33,600 nucleotides of DNA from positions 1 to 33,600 of the forward strand of contig NZ_SCTN01000362.1 in NCBI RefSeq assembly GCF_004297345.1. The letters are read 5' to 3'. The translations under genes and the position numbers were made by a program. Positions 10,741-18,802 of this stretch are shown piece by piece (the first letter of the stretch is position 1; the number at the start of each line of letters is the position of its first letter). Source of the DNA: Aquabacterium sp. (GTDB taxonomy: Bacteria; Pseudomonadota; Gammaproteobacteria; Burkholderiales; Burkholderiaceae_C). The notes under the pieces are model-generated. The model did no database searches. It saw nothing but the letters and a program-made list of their open reading frames with translations, and was not told the DNA's origin.

Positions 10741-12261
10741 TCAGAAGAAGCCCAGCTTGTTGGGGTCGTAGCTGACCAGCAGGTTCTTGGTCTGCTGATA
10801 GTGGTCCAACATCATCTTGTGCGTTTCACGCCCGATGCCCGATTCCTTGTAGCCGCCAAACGTGGCGTGAGCCGGGTAAGCGTGGTAGCAATTGGTCCAT
10901 ACACGGCCAGCCTGAATACCCCGGCCAAATCGGTAAGCGCGGCTGCCATCGCGTGTCCAAACACCAGCACCGAGCCCATAAGGCGTGTCATTGGCAATCT
11001 CCAGCGCTTCCTGCTCGGTCTTGAATGTGGTGACGGCCAGCACAGGGCCAAATATCTCTTCCTGGAAGATGCGCATCTTGTTGTGGCCCTTGAACAGCGT
11101 GGGCTGGATGTAATAGCCGCCACTCAACTCACCACCCAGCTCGGCCTTGTCGCCGCCGATGAGCACTTGTGCCCCTTCGGATTTGCCCACCTGCAGGTAG
11201 GACATGATCTTCTCCATCTGCATGGACGAAGCTTGCGCACCCATCATGGTGTCGGTGTCCAGCGGGCTGCCTTGCTTGATCGCGGCCACACGCTTGATCG
11301 CACGTTCGATGAAGCGGTCGTAGATCGATTCCTGAATCAGGGCGCGTGAGGGGCAGGTGCAGACCTCGCCCTGGTTGAAGGCGAACAGCACCATGCCTTC
11401 GATGGCCTTGTCCAGGAAGGCATCGTCTTCGGCCATCACGTCATCAAAGAAGATGTTGGGGCTCTTGCCACCCAGCTCCAGCGTGGCGGGGATCAGGTTG
11501 TTGGCTGCGGCCTGGGCAATGACTCGGCCGGTTGCGGTCGAACCGGTGAACGCAATCTTGGCGATGCGCTTGCTGTTGGCCAGCGGCATGCCGGCTTCAC
11601 GGCCATAGCCATTGATGATGTTGAGCACGCCAGGTGGCAGCAGATCGGCGATCAGCTCGGCCAGCACCATGATGCTCACAGGCGTCGACTCAGCCGGCTT
11701 GAGCACCACGCAGTTGCCGGCGCCCAGTGCTGGGGCCAGCTTCCAGGCCGCCATCAGGATGGGGAAGTTCCAGGGGATGATCTGGCCGACCACGCCCAGC
11801 GGCTCATGGAAGTGATAAGCGATGGTGTTGCCATCGATCTCGCTGAGCGAGCCTTCCTGAGCGCGCACACAGCCCGCGAAGTAGCGGAAGTGGTCAACAG
11901 CCAGCGGGATGTCGGCGTTCAGCGTTTCGCGGATGGGCTTGCCGTTGTCGATGGTTTCGGCGTAGGCCAGCTTCTCCAGGTTCTGCTCCAGGCGATCGGC
12001 AATCTTCAGCAGGATGTTGGCCCGCTCGGTTGGCGAGGTGGCGCCCCATTTTGCTGATGCGGCATGGGCGGCGTTCAGCGCCAGTTCCACATCGGCTTCC
12101 TGAGAACGTGCGGCCTGCGTGTAGACCAGGCCATTGATGGGCGTGATCACGTCGAAATACTGGCCGCTGACCGGCGGCACGAACTTGCCATTGATGAAGT
12201 TGTCGTAGCACTTCTTGAAAGCCACGGGGGCGCCGGCTGCTCCGGGGAGGGCGTAGATCAT
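10741..12261 (-). CDS. NAD-dependent aldehyde dehydrogenase, AcoD/ExaC type
   Basis: Cytoplasmic aldehyde dehydrogenase, most like the acetaldehyde dehydrogenases AcoD, AldB and ExaC that oxidise acetaldehyde to acetate during acetoin or alcohol catabolism. From the ATG at 12261 (AGGAG 6 bases upstream) it has 506 residues, the family norm. Visible blocks are [29 protein letters not shown] (cofactor loop), [14 protein letters not shown] (general-base Glu) and [14 protein letters not shown] with the catalytic Cys301; the EVCTCPSR form is typical of this subgroup. The C-terminus has [11 protein letters not shown] and [16 protein letters not shown]10-GC element lies ~70 bases upstream, and the divergent AcoR-type activator is the likely regulator. 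The actual aldehyde is not known. Confidence 0.92.
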   Translation of the reverse strand: MIYALPGAAGAPVAFKKCYDNFINGKFVPPVSGQYFDVITPINGLVYTQAARSQEADVELALNAAHAASAKWGATSPTERANILLKIADRLEQNLEKLAYAETIDNGKPIRETLNADIPLAVDHFRYFAGCVRAQEGSLSEIDGNTIAYHFHEPLGVVGQIIPWNFPILMAAWKLAPALGAGNCVVLKPAESTPVSIMVLAELIADLLPPGVLNIINGYGREAGMPLANSKRIAKIAFTGSTATGRVIAQAAANNLIPATLELGGKSPNIFFDDVMAEDDAFLDKAIEGMVLFAFNQGEVCTCPSRALIQESIYDRFIERAIKRVAAIKQGSPLDTDTMMGAQASSMQMEKIMSYLQVGKSEGAQVLIGGDKAELGGELSGGYYIQPTLFKGHNKMRIFQEEIFGPVLAVTTFKTEQEALEIANDTPYGLGAGVWTRDGSRAYRFGRGIQAGRVWTNCYHAYPAHATFGGYKESGIGRETHKMMLDHYQQTKNLLVSYDPNKLGFF

Positions 12262-12327
12262 GTCAGTCTCCTGGTTCACACACACAGATCCCCGGTTGTT
12301 GTGCGACCGGGCTCATGCCCTCTACAG

Positions 12328-12343
12328 CGCACGGCGTGTGCCA
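12328..12343 (-). promoter_or_regulatory. candidate sigma-54 promoter for the aldehyde dehydrogenase gene
   Basis: Reading the minus strand, TGGCACACGCCGTGCG keeps the invariant GG at -24 and GC at -12 with exactly 10 bases between. The -24 half is perfect (TGGCAC); the -12 half is weaker (GTGCG against TTGCA). Transcription would begin near 12317, about 56 bases before the ATG at 12261. A sigma-54 activator gene starts next door, which supports the call. Confidence 0.65.
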
Positions 12344-12362
12344 TCTGGGGTTCGTCCGGATA

Positions 12363-12378
12363 AGGCACGGTCTTTGCG
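12363..12378 (+). promoter_or_regulatory. candidate sigma-54 promoter facing the regulator gene
   Basis: On the plus strand GGCACG (12364-12369), 4 bases, then TTGC (12374-12377) matches the core sigma-54 consensus at every scored position; only the leading T is A. It points at the AcoR-type gene and would start transcription near 12389, leaving a leader of ~200 bases to the preferred ATG. It suggests sigma-54-dependent autoregulation, which is inference. Confidence 0.55.
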
Positions 12379-12460
12379 CCCGGTGAAAAACGCCCGCCAG
12401 ACCCGGCCAGCATTGGTTTTGCCCGGCCTGGATGCCTGGTTTTCATGCGGCGTCCGAAAC

Positions 12461-12544
12461 TGTCACCCCTGTGTCATCGCACTTGCGCCACTTGCTCACA
12501 CTGTCCCGAAATGACACAGGGTGACTACGGGTGTGTCACCCCTG
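12461..12544. promoter_or_regulatory. three TGTCACC-type repeats, candidate activator binding sites
   Basis: Site 1 is TGTCACCCCTGTGTCAT (12461-12477). Site 2 (12511-12525, ATGACACAGGGTGAC) is nearly its reverse complement, one C shorter. Site 3 repeats TGTCACCCCTG (12534-12544). A looser TGTC-N7-GACA dyad lies at 12502-12516. Measured from the minus-strand promoter the sites lie about 120-220 bases upstream, a normal enhancer distance for sigma-54 activators. They are the likely binding sites of the divergent regulator. Confidence 0.55.
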
Positions 12545-12592
12545 ATGCGGGGCGATACTGCGCGGGTTGCGTCCAACCAGCACCATCGCTTC

Positions 12593-14668
12593 ATGCCCCA
12601 ACGCCTTGAACATCGCCCCTCCGCGACCGAGCTTCAACAAGCTCGCCGCTGGATGCTGGAACATGGCGAAGTCCCTCAAGGCATGGTGAGCGAATCCCTG
12701 AGCCGCTCCTGGCAGCGCAGCCACCATGCGGGCCTCAGCCCGGTGGACATGCTGCCCGATCAACCCTTGTGCAGTGCACCAGACCTCAAACAAGCCCTGG
12801 AGCGCCAACGCGAGTTTCTGGCCCACGCTCGCCCGGTCATGGAGTTCGTGTTCGACCAGATGCAAGGCAGTGGCAACCTGGTGGTCCTGTCTGATGCCGG
12901 GGGCCTGCTTTTGCACAGTCTGGGCGACACCGATTTTGTAGACCGCGCCGACCGCGTGGCCCTGCGCCCTGGCGCCCTGTGGCACGAAGCCGACCGCGGT
13001 ACCAATGCCATCGGCACCGCGCTGGCTGACCAACGCCCGGTGGTGATCCATGGCGCCGAACACTATCTGGAGCGCAACAGCTTTTTGACATGTGCCGCAG
13101 CCCCGGTGCGTACCTCCGCAGGCCGGCTGCAAGGTGTGCTCGACATCTCGGGCGATCAACGCGCGCACCACCCCCACACCTTCGCCCTGGTGCGCTCGGC
13201 TGCCCGCATGATCGAAGACCGGCTCTTTCACGCGCGCCATAGCCGCGATCAGATCCTGCGCCTGCATCACCTGCCAGAAGGCCTGGGCGCCGTCGGCGAA
13301 GGCCTGGTGGCCTTGTCGGACGACGGCTGGGTGGTAGGCGCCAACGCCCTGGCACAACAATGGCTGGGCCTGGATGAAACACGCATCGGCACAGGCACGC
13401 TGGATCAGCTCACCGGGATCCAGAGCCGGCTGATGCCGCCGGGCCGCATCATGCGTCTGCACACACCGGGCGATCGCGCCCTGTTCGGCCGCATGGACCC
13501 AAGGCAACGCCCCGTGCTGAACATGGCCGCCTCGTCCGGCATGCCATCGGCAGACGTGTCACCCCTGTCCAGCAATGCGCGCCAGAACACGCCTCGCGAG
13601 ACCACGCCTCGCCAGAATGCACCGACCTCCCCCCCCGATACCCCGGCGCCAGCAGACCCCCGCCTTCAGGACGCTCTGCATCGCGCTCGACGCGTTCAAG
13701 CCCAGGGCATTGCCGTGCTGGTGCAAGGTGAATCAGGCAGCGGCAAGGAGGTGTTCGCCCGTGCCTTGCATGCCGAGGGCGACCGCGCCCACAAGCCCTT
13801 CGTGGCCGTCAATTGCGCTGCGCTGCCCGAAACCCTGATCGAAGCCGAACTCTTCGGTTATGTGGGCGGCGCGTTCACGGGTGCACGCCGCGAAGGCTCG
13901 CCAGGCCGCATCCGCGAAGCCGATGGCGGCACCCTCTTCCTCGATGAGATCGGCGACATGCCCTTGTCACTGCAAGCCCGCCTGCTGCGTGTGCTGCAAG
14001 ACAAGGTGGTGATGCCATTGGGCGGCAGCAAGCCACAGCCTGTTGACTTCGTGCTGGTGTGCGCCACACACCGCAAGCTGCGTGATGCCATTGCCGTCGG
14101 CACCTTCCGCGAAGACCTGTACTACCGGCTCAACGGGCTCACGGTCTCGCTGCCAGCCTTGCGCGAGCGGCAGGACTTCGACACCCTTGTGCGCCAGATG
14201 CTCGATCAGCTCTGTGCGGACATGCGGCGAGCCCCCGTGGACAGCGTCCACCCGGGCCTCATGCAGGCCATGAGCCATTACCCCTGGCCGGGCAATCTGC
14301 GCCAGTTGCACGGCTTGCTGCGCACGGTTTGCGCCCTGCTGGATCCCGATGAGCGCACCCTGGACTGGCATCACCTGCCGGAAGACATGGTGGCCGACTT
14401 GCGGGCAGCACCTTTGCATCAGCAAGAGCCTCGGCATGGGGCCCGCCACGACGCCAGCCAGACGGATACATCGGCCGCGCCAGGCCATGAGCCGCCACCT
14501 GCCACCGTGTCCATGACCCCCGGCCCCGACGCCAATCTGCGCCGCCTGTCGGATCTGGCCATCCAGCAGGTCGTGGAATCCACGCAGGGCAATATGTCCG
14601 AAGCCGCACGCCGCTTGGGTATCAGCCGCAACACGCTCTATCGCCGCATCAAGCAGATCAAGGCTTGA
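12593..14668 (+). CDS. AcoR-type sigma-54-dependent transcriptional activator
   Basis: Enhancer-binding activator predicted to drive the divergent aldehyde dehydrogenase gene. A GAF-like sensor occupies about residues 55-195 (NLVVLSDAGGLLLHSLGD, HEADRGTNAIGTAL, CAAAPVRTSAGRLQGVLDIS), as in AcoR. A Pro/Thr/Asn-rich linker spans ~310-355. The AAA+ domain has Walker A GESGSGKEVF (Gly379), the sigma-54 contact loop GAFTGA (426-431) and Walker B GGTLFLDEIGD. A Fis-type helix-turn-helix closes the protein (MSEAARRLGISRNTLYRRIK). The start is uncertain: GTG at 12521 and 12533 and ATG at 12545 are in frame, but they fall on or inside the repeat sites, and family members usually begin close to the ARRWMLEHGEVP helix, so I use ATG 12593 (691 aa), although it lacks a clear ribosome site. 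Confidence 0.88.
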   Translation: MPQRLEHRPSATELQQARRWMLEHGEVPQGMVSESLSRSWQRSHHAGLSPVDMLPDQPLCSAPDLKQALERQREFLAHARPVMEFVFDQMQGSGNLVVLSDAGGLLLHSLGDTDFVDRADRVALRPGALWHEADRGTNAIGTALADQRPVVIHGAEHYLERNSFLTCAAAPVRTSAGRLQGVLDISGDQRAHHPHTFALVRSAARMIEDRLFHARHSRDQILRLHHLPEGLGAVGEGLVALSDDGWVVGANALAQQWLGLDETRIGTGTLDQLTGIQSRLMPPGRIMRLHTPGDRALFGRMDPRQRPVLNMAASSGMPSADVSPLSSNARQNTPRETTPRQNAPTSPPDTPAPADPRLQDALHRARRVQAQGIAVLVQGESGSGKEVFARALHAEGDRAHKPFVAVNCAALPETLIEAELFGYVGGAFTGARREGSPGRIREADGGTLFLDEIGDMPLSLQARLLRVLQDKVVMPLGGSKPQPVDFVLVCATHRKLRDAIAVGTFREDLYYRLNGLTVSLPALRERQDFDTLVRQMLDQLCADMRRAPVDSVHPGLMQAMSHYPWPGNLRQLHGLLRTVCALLDPDERTLDWHHLPEDMVADLRAAPLHQQEPRHGARHDASQTDTSAAPGHEPPPATVSMTPGPDANLRRLSDLAIQQVVESTQGNMSEAARRLGISRNTLYRRIKQIKA

Positions 14669-14752
14669 TCAAAGGCTGGTCAGCATCAAAAAACCTCGAA
14701 GAATCAGCGCTGAATCGCAGAACCGGCCCGGCATTTGGGTAGCATCACGCCC

Positions 14753-15463
14753 ATGATGACGAACGCCGACCCCCAAGAACTCGCCAAATTCAGCGACCTG
14801 GCCCACAAGTGGTGGGATCCTGAGAGCGAATTCCGCCCCCTGCACGAGATCAACCCCCTGCGCCTGGACTGGATCGACCAGTTCGCCGCCATCAAGGGCA
14901 AGAACGTGGTGGACGTGGGTTGCGGCGGCGGCATCCTGGCCGAATCCATGGCCCGCAAGGGCGCCAATGTTCTGGGCGTGGACCTGGCAGACAAGCCCCT
15001 GAAAGTGGCCCAGTTGCACGCCATGGAAGCGGGCATCGCCAACATCGACTACCGCAGCATCGCCGCCGAAGCACTGGCCGCCGAGCAGCCAGGCCAGTTC
15101 GACGTGGTCACCTGCATGGAAATGCTCGAGCACGTGCCCGATCCTTCGTCGATCGTGCGCGCCTGCATGGAGATGGCCCGCCCTGGTGGCTGGGTCTTCT
15201 TCTCGACCATCAACCGCAACCCCAAGGCCTACCTGTTTGCGATCCTGGGCGCCGAGTACCTGCTCAAGCTGCTGCCCAAAGGCACGCACGAGTTTGCGCG
15301 CTTCATCCGTCCCGCAGAACTGGCACGCTGGATCCGCGAGGCCCATCTCGATCTGGTGCAGTTCAAGGGCATGGAATACAACCCCATCACCCGCCGCTAC
15401 TGGCTGTCGGGCGACACCAGCGTGAACTACATGGTGGCCTGCCGCAAGCCTTTGGCCTCGTGA
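14753..15463 (+). CDS. ubiG: ubiquinone biosynthesis O-methyltransferase
   Basis: SAM-dependent methyltransferase that performs both O-methylation steps of ubiquinone synthesis. From ATG 14753 (a second ATG follows at once) it has 236 residues, the usual UbiG length. The N-terminal family signature is [20 protein letters not shown], followed by [11 protein letters not shown] motif I is [20 protein letters not shown], and motif II region [15 protein letters not shown] is present; [20 protein letters not shown] is also UbiG-typical. The stop codon overlaps the gph start by one base (TGATG), so the two are translationally coupled, as is common in proteobacteria. An upstream TTG at 14735 is less likely. 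Confidence 0.95.
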   Translation: MMTNADPQELAKFSDLAHKWWDPESEFRPLHEINPLRLDWIDQFAAIKGKNVVDVGCGGGILAESMARKGANVLGVDLADKPLKVAQLHAMEAGIANIDYRSIAAEALAAEQPGQFDVVTCMEMLEHVPDPSSIVRACMEMARPGGWVFFSTINRNPKAYLFAILGAEYLLKLLPKGTHEFARFIRPAELARWIREAHLDLVQFKGMEYNPITRRYWLSGDTSVNYMVACRKPLAS

Positions 15464-16164
15464 TGCGCATCGACGCCACCTTCAAGCCGGGCAGCATCCA
15501 ATGGGCATGCCCACCTACTGCTGTGCTGTTCGATCTGGACGGCACACTGGCCGATACAGCGGGAGACCTGGGCGGCGCGCTCAACCACTTGCGCATCCAG
15601 CGTGGGCTGGCTCCGATGCCACTGGATGTGCTTCGTCCTTACGCTTCTGCCGGGGCACGCGGCCTGATTGGTGTCGGCCTGGACATCCATCCCGGTGACG
15701 CCGAATTCGACACACTCCGGCAAGCCTTCCTGGACGCGTACACGGCCTGCCTGGCCGACACCACGGCCCTGTTCAATGGCATGTCAGATCTGCTGTACGA
15801 GCTGAGCACACGCGGACTGAAATGGGGCGTCGTCACCAACAAACCGCACCGCTTCACCCTGCCCGTCATGGATGGCCTGGGCTTGCGAGAAGACGCCGCC
15901 GTCATCATCAGCGGCGACTCCACCGCCCACGCCAAGCCCCACCCCTTGCCCTTGCTCACGGCCTGCGAGCAGATGGGCGTGTCGCCCGCCTCTGTGCTGT
16001 ATGTGGGCGATGATCTGCGCGACATCCAGGCAGCCAAGGCGGCCGGCATGCCCAGTGCCGCCGCTGCTTGGGGCTACATCGGCCACAACGGTGAGATCGA
16101 ATCCTGGGATGCCGATGTGATCGTGGCGCATCCCATGGATTTGCTGATGCACTTGCGTACCTGA
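15463..16164 (+). CDS. gph: phosphoglycolate phosphatase (HAD family)
   Basis: HAD-superfamily hydrolase predicted to dephosphorylate 2-phosphoglycolate, a product of DNA 3'-end repair and oxygenase reactions. 233 residues. Motif I is LFDLDGTLADTAGD (nucleophile and acid Asp pair), motif II is GVVTNKP, the Lys of motif III lies in SGDSTAHAKPHPLPLL, and motif IV is YVGDDLRDIQAAKAAG. The ATG at 15463 overlaps the ubiG stop; a longer in-frame reading reaches back inside ubiG and is not real. A bidirectional terminator follows 40 bases downstream. Related HAD enzymes (for example MupP-like phosphatases) can occupy the same place after ubiG, so the substrate is less certain than the fold. Confidence 0.88.
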   Translation: MRIDATFKPGSIQWACPPTAVLFDLDGTLADTAGDLGGALNHLRIQRGLAPMPLDVLRPYASAGARGLIGVGLDIHPGDAEFDTLRQAFLDAYTACLADTTALFNGMSDLLYELSTRGLKWGVVTNKPHRFTLPVMDGLGLREDAAVIISGDSTAHAKPHPLPLLTACEQMGVSPASVLYVGDDLRDIQAAKAAGMPSAAAAWGYIGHNGEIESWDADVIVAHPMDLLMHLRT

Positions 16165-16200
16165 CGCGCACCAGACCAGCGACACAGCACGCGCACAAAC

Positions 16201-16230
16201 AAAAAGCCACCGATCAACGGTGGCTTTTTT
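16201..16230. terminator. bidirectional rho-independent terminator
   Basis: GCCACCG (16206-16212) pairs with CGGTGGC (16218-16224) around a 5-base loop, flanked by five A on the left and six T on the right, which extend the stem. It serves gph on the plus strand and manC on the minus strand, whose stops are 37 and 22 bases away. Confidence 0.93.
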
Positions 16231-16251
16231 CTTAAGCAGTCGGATGCAATC

Positions 16252-17706
16252 TCACGCAGAACGACCGTAGTTATCCTGGAAGCGAACGATGTCATCCTCA
16301 CCCAGGTAGCTGCCCGATTGCACTTCGATGATCTCCAGCGGGATCGTGCCCGGGTTGACCAGACGGTGCACCGTGCCCAGCGGGATGTAGGTCGACTGGT
16401 TCTCTGACAGCATCAGCACCTTGTCGCCATTGGTGACCTCAGCCGTGCCGCTCACCACAATCCAGTGCTCTGCGCGGTGATGGTGCATCTGCAGGCTCAG
16501 TGAAGCCTTGGGCTTGACCATGATGCGCTTGACCTGAAAGCGCGGGCCAGAATCGATCGAGTCATACCAGCCCCAGGGGCGATGCACCCGGCGATGCAGC
16601 GTGCCCTCTGTGCGCTTGGCACTGTCCAGCGTCGCCACGACCTTCTTCACGTCCTGGCTGCAGTTGCGATCGGCCACCAGCACGGCATCCGGCGTCTCGA
16701 CCACCACGACATTGTCCAGGCCCACAGCAGCCACCAAACGGCTGGTGGCGTGCACCAAGGTATTGCTGCTGTTCTGGAACAAGGCATCACCTTGGGAGGC
16801 ATTGCCCTTGTCGTCGTGTTCGCTGACTTGCCAGACGGCATCCCAGGCCCCCAGATCGGACCAGCCTGCGTCCAGCGGCACCATGCGCACCACAAAGCCG
16901 CTCTCGGGCTTGGCGGGGCACTGCTCCATCACCGCATAGTCAACCGACTCAGATGGCACCGAGGCAAACTCGGCCTTGCCAGGGCGCACAAAAGTGGCAT
17001 CGGTCGTGCGCACGGCAAAGGATTCAAGCGTGGCCTTGGCGATATCAGGGCGGAAGTGTTCCAGCGCGGCCAGCCAGCGCGAAGCCTTCATCACGAACAT
17101 GCCGCTGTTCCAGAAATAGCCGCCATCAGCCACATAGGACTTGGCGGTTTCCAGGTTCGGCTTCTCGACGAAGGCGGCCACAGCACGCACACCGTTCGCA
17201 TCGGCTTGTGCCGTGCGGATATAACCAAAACCAGTCTCTGGGCGATCAGGCGTGATGCCCAGGATCACGATGTCACCATTGGCAGCTGCTCGCACGGCCT
17301 TTTGCAGCGCTTCGGTGTACGCCGCTTCATTGGTGACTGTCTGGTCAGCCGGCGTGACCACCAGGATCGGATCAGCGCCGTCCGCAGTAGCCTGCAAGGC
17401 AGCCAGGGTCACGGCTGGTGCCGTGTTGCGACCAACAGGCTCCAGCAACAACGAGGAAGGCTCACCCTTCAACTCGCGCAACTGATCGAGCACCAGAAAG
17501 CGATGCTCCTCGTTGCCCACAACACAAGGCTTGCCGACCTCAATGTCGTCGGAACCCAGCGCCTGCAAACGCAGATGCGCCTGCTGGAACAAGCTCTGGT
17601 TGCCTTGCAGCACCAGGAACTGCTTGGGGTACAGCGCACGAGACAGTGGCCACAGGCGGGTGCCGGAACCACCAGCCATGATCACAGGAAGCAAAGCGTA
17701 TTTCAT
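16252..17706 (-). CDS. manC: mannose-1-phosphate guanylyltransferase / mannose-6-phosphate isomerase
   Basis: Bifunctional type II PMI-GMP enzyme that makes GDP-mannose for exopolysaccharide. 484 residues, full length. The N-terminal nucleotidyltransferase begins with MAGGSGTRLWPLSRALYPKQ, the pyrophosphorylase signature, followed by FVEKPNLETAKSYVADGGYF. The C-terminal cupin-type isomerase domain contains FQVKRIMVKPKASLSLQMHH and EHWIVVSGTAEV, ending in the GSYLGEDDIVRFQDNYGR block seen in nearly all ManC proteins. It is the last gene of the minus-strand block after galE; a 49-base gap with a small hairpin separates them, and a strong terminator follows. The neighbourhood points to capsule or EPS supply. 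Confidence 0.95.
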   Translation of the reverse strand: MKYALLPVIMAGGSGTRLWPLSRALYPKQFLVLQGNQSLFQQAHLRLQALGSDDIEVGKPCVVGNEEHRFLVLDQLRELKGEPSSLLLEPVGRNTAPAVTLAALQATADGADPILVVTPADQTVTNEAAYTEALQKAVRAAANGDIVILGITPDRPETGFGYIRTAQADANGVRAVAAFVEKPNLETAKSYVADGGYFWNSGMFVMKASRWLAALEHFRPDIAKATLESFAVRTTDATFVRPGKAEFASVPSESVDYAVMEQCPAKPESGFVVRMVPLDAGWSDLGAWDAVWQVSEHDDKGNASQGDALFQNSSNTLVHATSRLVAAVGLDNVVVVETPDAVLVADRNCSQDVKKVVATLDSAKRTEGTLHRRVHRPWGWYDSIDSGPRFQVKRIMVKPKASLSLQMHHHRAEHWIVVSGTAEVTNGDKVLMLSENQSTYIPLGTVHRLVNPGTIPLEIIEVQSGSYLGEDDIVRFQDNYGRSA

Positions 17707-17719
17707 ACTTGAACCATAA

Positions 17720-17738
17720 CAAATCGGTGCGCGATTTG
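17720..17738 (-). repeat. inverted repeat between galE and manC
   Basis: CAAATCG (17720-17726) and CGATTTG (17732-17738) form a perfect 7-base-pair stem with a 5-base loop in the 49-base gap, 14 bases before the manC start on the transcript. There is no T run, so it is not a simple terminator. It could be an mRNA processing or stability element. Confidence 0.45.
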
Positions 17739-17755
17739 AATCACATCACCGGAGG

Positions 17756-18787
17756 TTAACCCTCAAAACCATTCGGATTGGTGGATTGCCAGCGCCAGGA
17801 ATCAATGCACATCTGATCAAGGCCTCTGACGGCTTTCCAACCCATCGTCTCAAACGCATGTTGTGGATCGGCATAACAGGCATCCACATCACCGGGGCGG
17901 CGCGGCGCAAAAACCAGCGGGATCTCACGATCAGCAGCCTTGCCGTACTCACGAGCCAGATCCAGGACGCTGTAGCCTTGGCCGGTACCCAGATTGACGG
18001 TCAGGGACTGTTGCTTGTCAAACAGATACCGCAGTGCCGCCACATGGCCTTCTGCCAGATCACAGACATGGATGTAATCACGCACACCCGTGCCATCTGG
18101 CGTGTTGTAGTCATTGCCGAAGACATTGAGATGCTGGCGCTTGCCCACGGCAACCTGCGCCACATAAGGCATGAGGTTGTTGGGCACGCCACGCGGATCT
18201 TCGCCAATCAGGCCGCTATGGTGGGCACCGACCGGGTTGAAGTACCGCAGGTAAGCCACGCGCCAGGACGGATCGCAGCGCTCCAGTTCGCGCAGCATCT
18301 CTTCGCCCAGCAGCTTGGTCTGACCATAGGGATTGGTGACGCGCAAAGGCGAGTCTTCGGTGATGGGCAACTTCTCAGGCTTGCCGTATACCGTAGCGGA
18401 AGAACTGAACACGATATGGGGCACGCCGTGGCGCTGCATCGCCTGGCACACGGCAAGCATGCCGCCGATGTTGTTCTCGAAATAATCCAGCGGGCGTTCG
18501 ATGGATTCACCAACCGCCTTGAGGGCGGCAAAGTGCACCACGGCCTTGATGCCCCCGAACTGCGCCTGGCCCACGTCGAAGCAACGGTTCAGAACAGCCT
18601 GATCACGCACATCGCCTTCAACGAAAACCGGCTTGCGCCCGCCGATCTTCTCCAGTCTGTCCAGCACAAGAGGCGAGCTGTTGACAAAGCTGTCAACGCC
18701 CACCACGTCAAATCCAGCCTCTTGCAAGGCCAGCCAGGTGTGCGAACCGATGTAGCCAGTGCCGCCGGTCAACAGGATACAAGCCAC
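17756..18787 (-). CDS. galE: UDP-glucose 4-epimerase
   Basis: Interconverts UDP-glucose and UDP-galactose (Leloir pathway), here most likely to supply sugar nucleotides for the exopolysaccharide block. 343 residues. It is an extended short-chain dehydrogenase: NAD-binding TGGTGYIGSH at residues 7-16, the active-site serine within FSSSATVYG near residue 129, and the YxxxK pair Tyr154/Lys158 in NPYGQTK. Family blocks VGAHHSGLIGEDP and VRDYIHVCDLAEGHVAALRY are intact. The start is a GTG at 18787 with GGAG about 10 bases upstream, 15 bases after the preceding stop, so it belongs to the same operon as the barrel protein and the sugar transferase. Confidence 0.95.
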   Translation of the reverse strand: MACILLTGGTGYIGSHTWLALQEAGFDVVGVDSFVNSSPLVLDRLEKIGGRKPVFVEGDVRDQAVLNRCFDVGQAQFGGIKAVVHFAALKAVGESIERPLDYFENNIGGMLAVCQAMQRHGVPHIVFSSSATVYGKPEKLPITEDSPLRVTNPYGQTKLLGEEMLRELERCDPSWRVAYLRYFNPVGAHHSGLIGEDPRGVPNNLMPYVAQVAVGKRQHLNVFGNDYNTPDGTGVRDYIHVCDLAEGHVAALRYLFDKQQSLTVNLGTGQGYSVLDLAREYGKAADREIPLVFAPRRPGDVDACYADPQHAFETMGWKAVRGLDQMCIDSWRWQSTNPNGFEG

Positions 18788-18802
18788 GCTGTGGTTACTC
18801 CA

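Noticed and set aside
10500-10775. 91-residue plus-strand frame in the gap before the aldehyde dehydrogenase end
   Set aside because: Contains the terminator hairpin, has no ribosome site and overlaps the dehydrogenase 3' end; composition is not protein-like.
14920-15462. Long upstream extension of the gph frame inside ubiG
   Set aside because: Overlaps ubiG in another frame and has shadow composition; the HAD motifs begin only after 15463.
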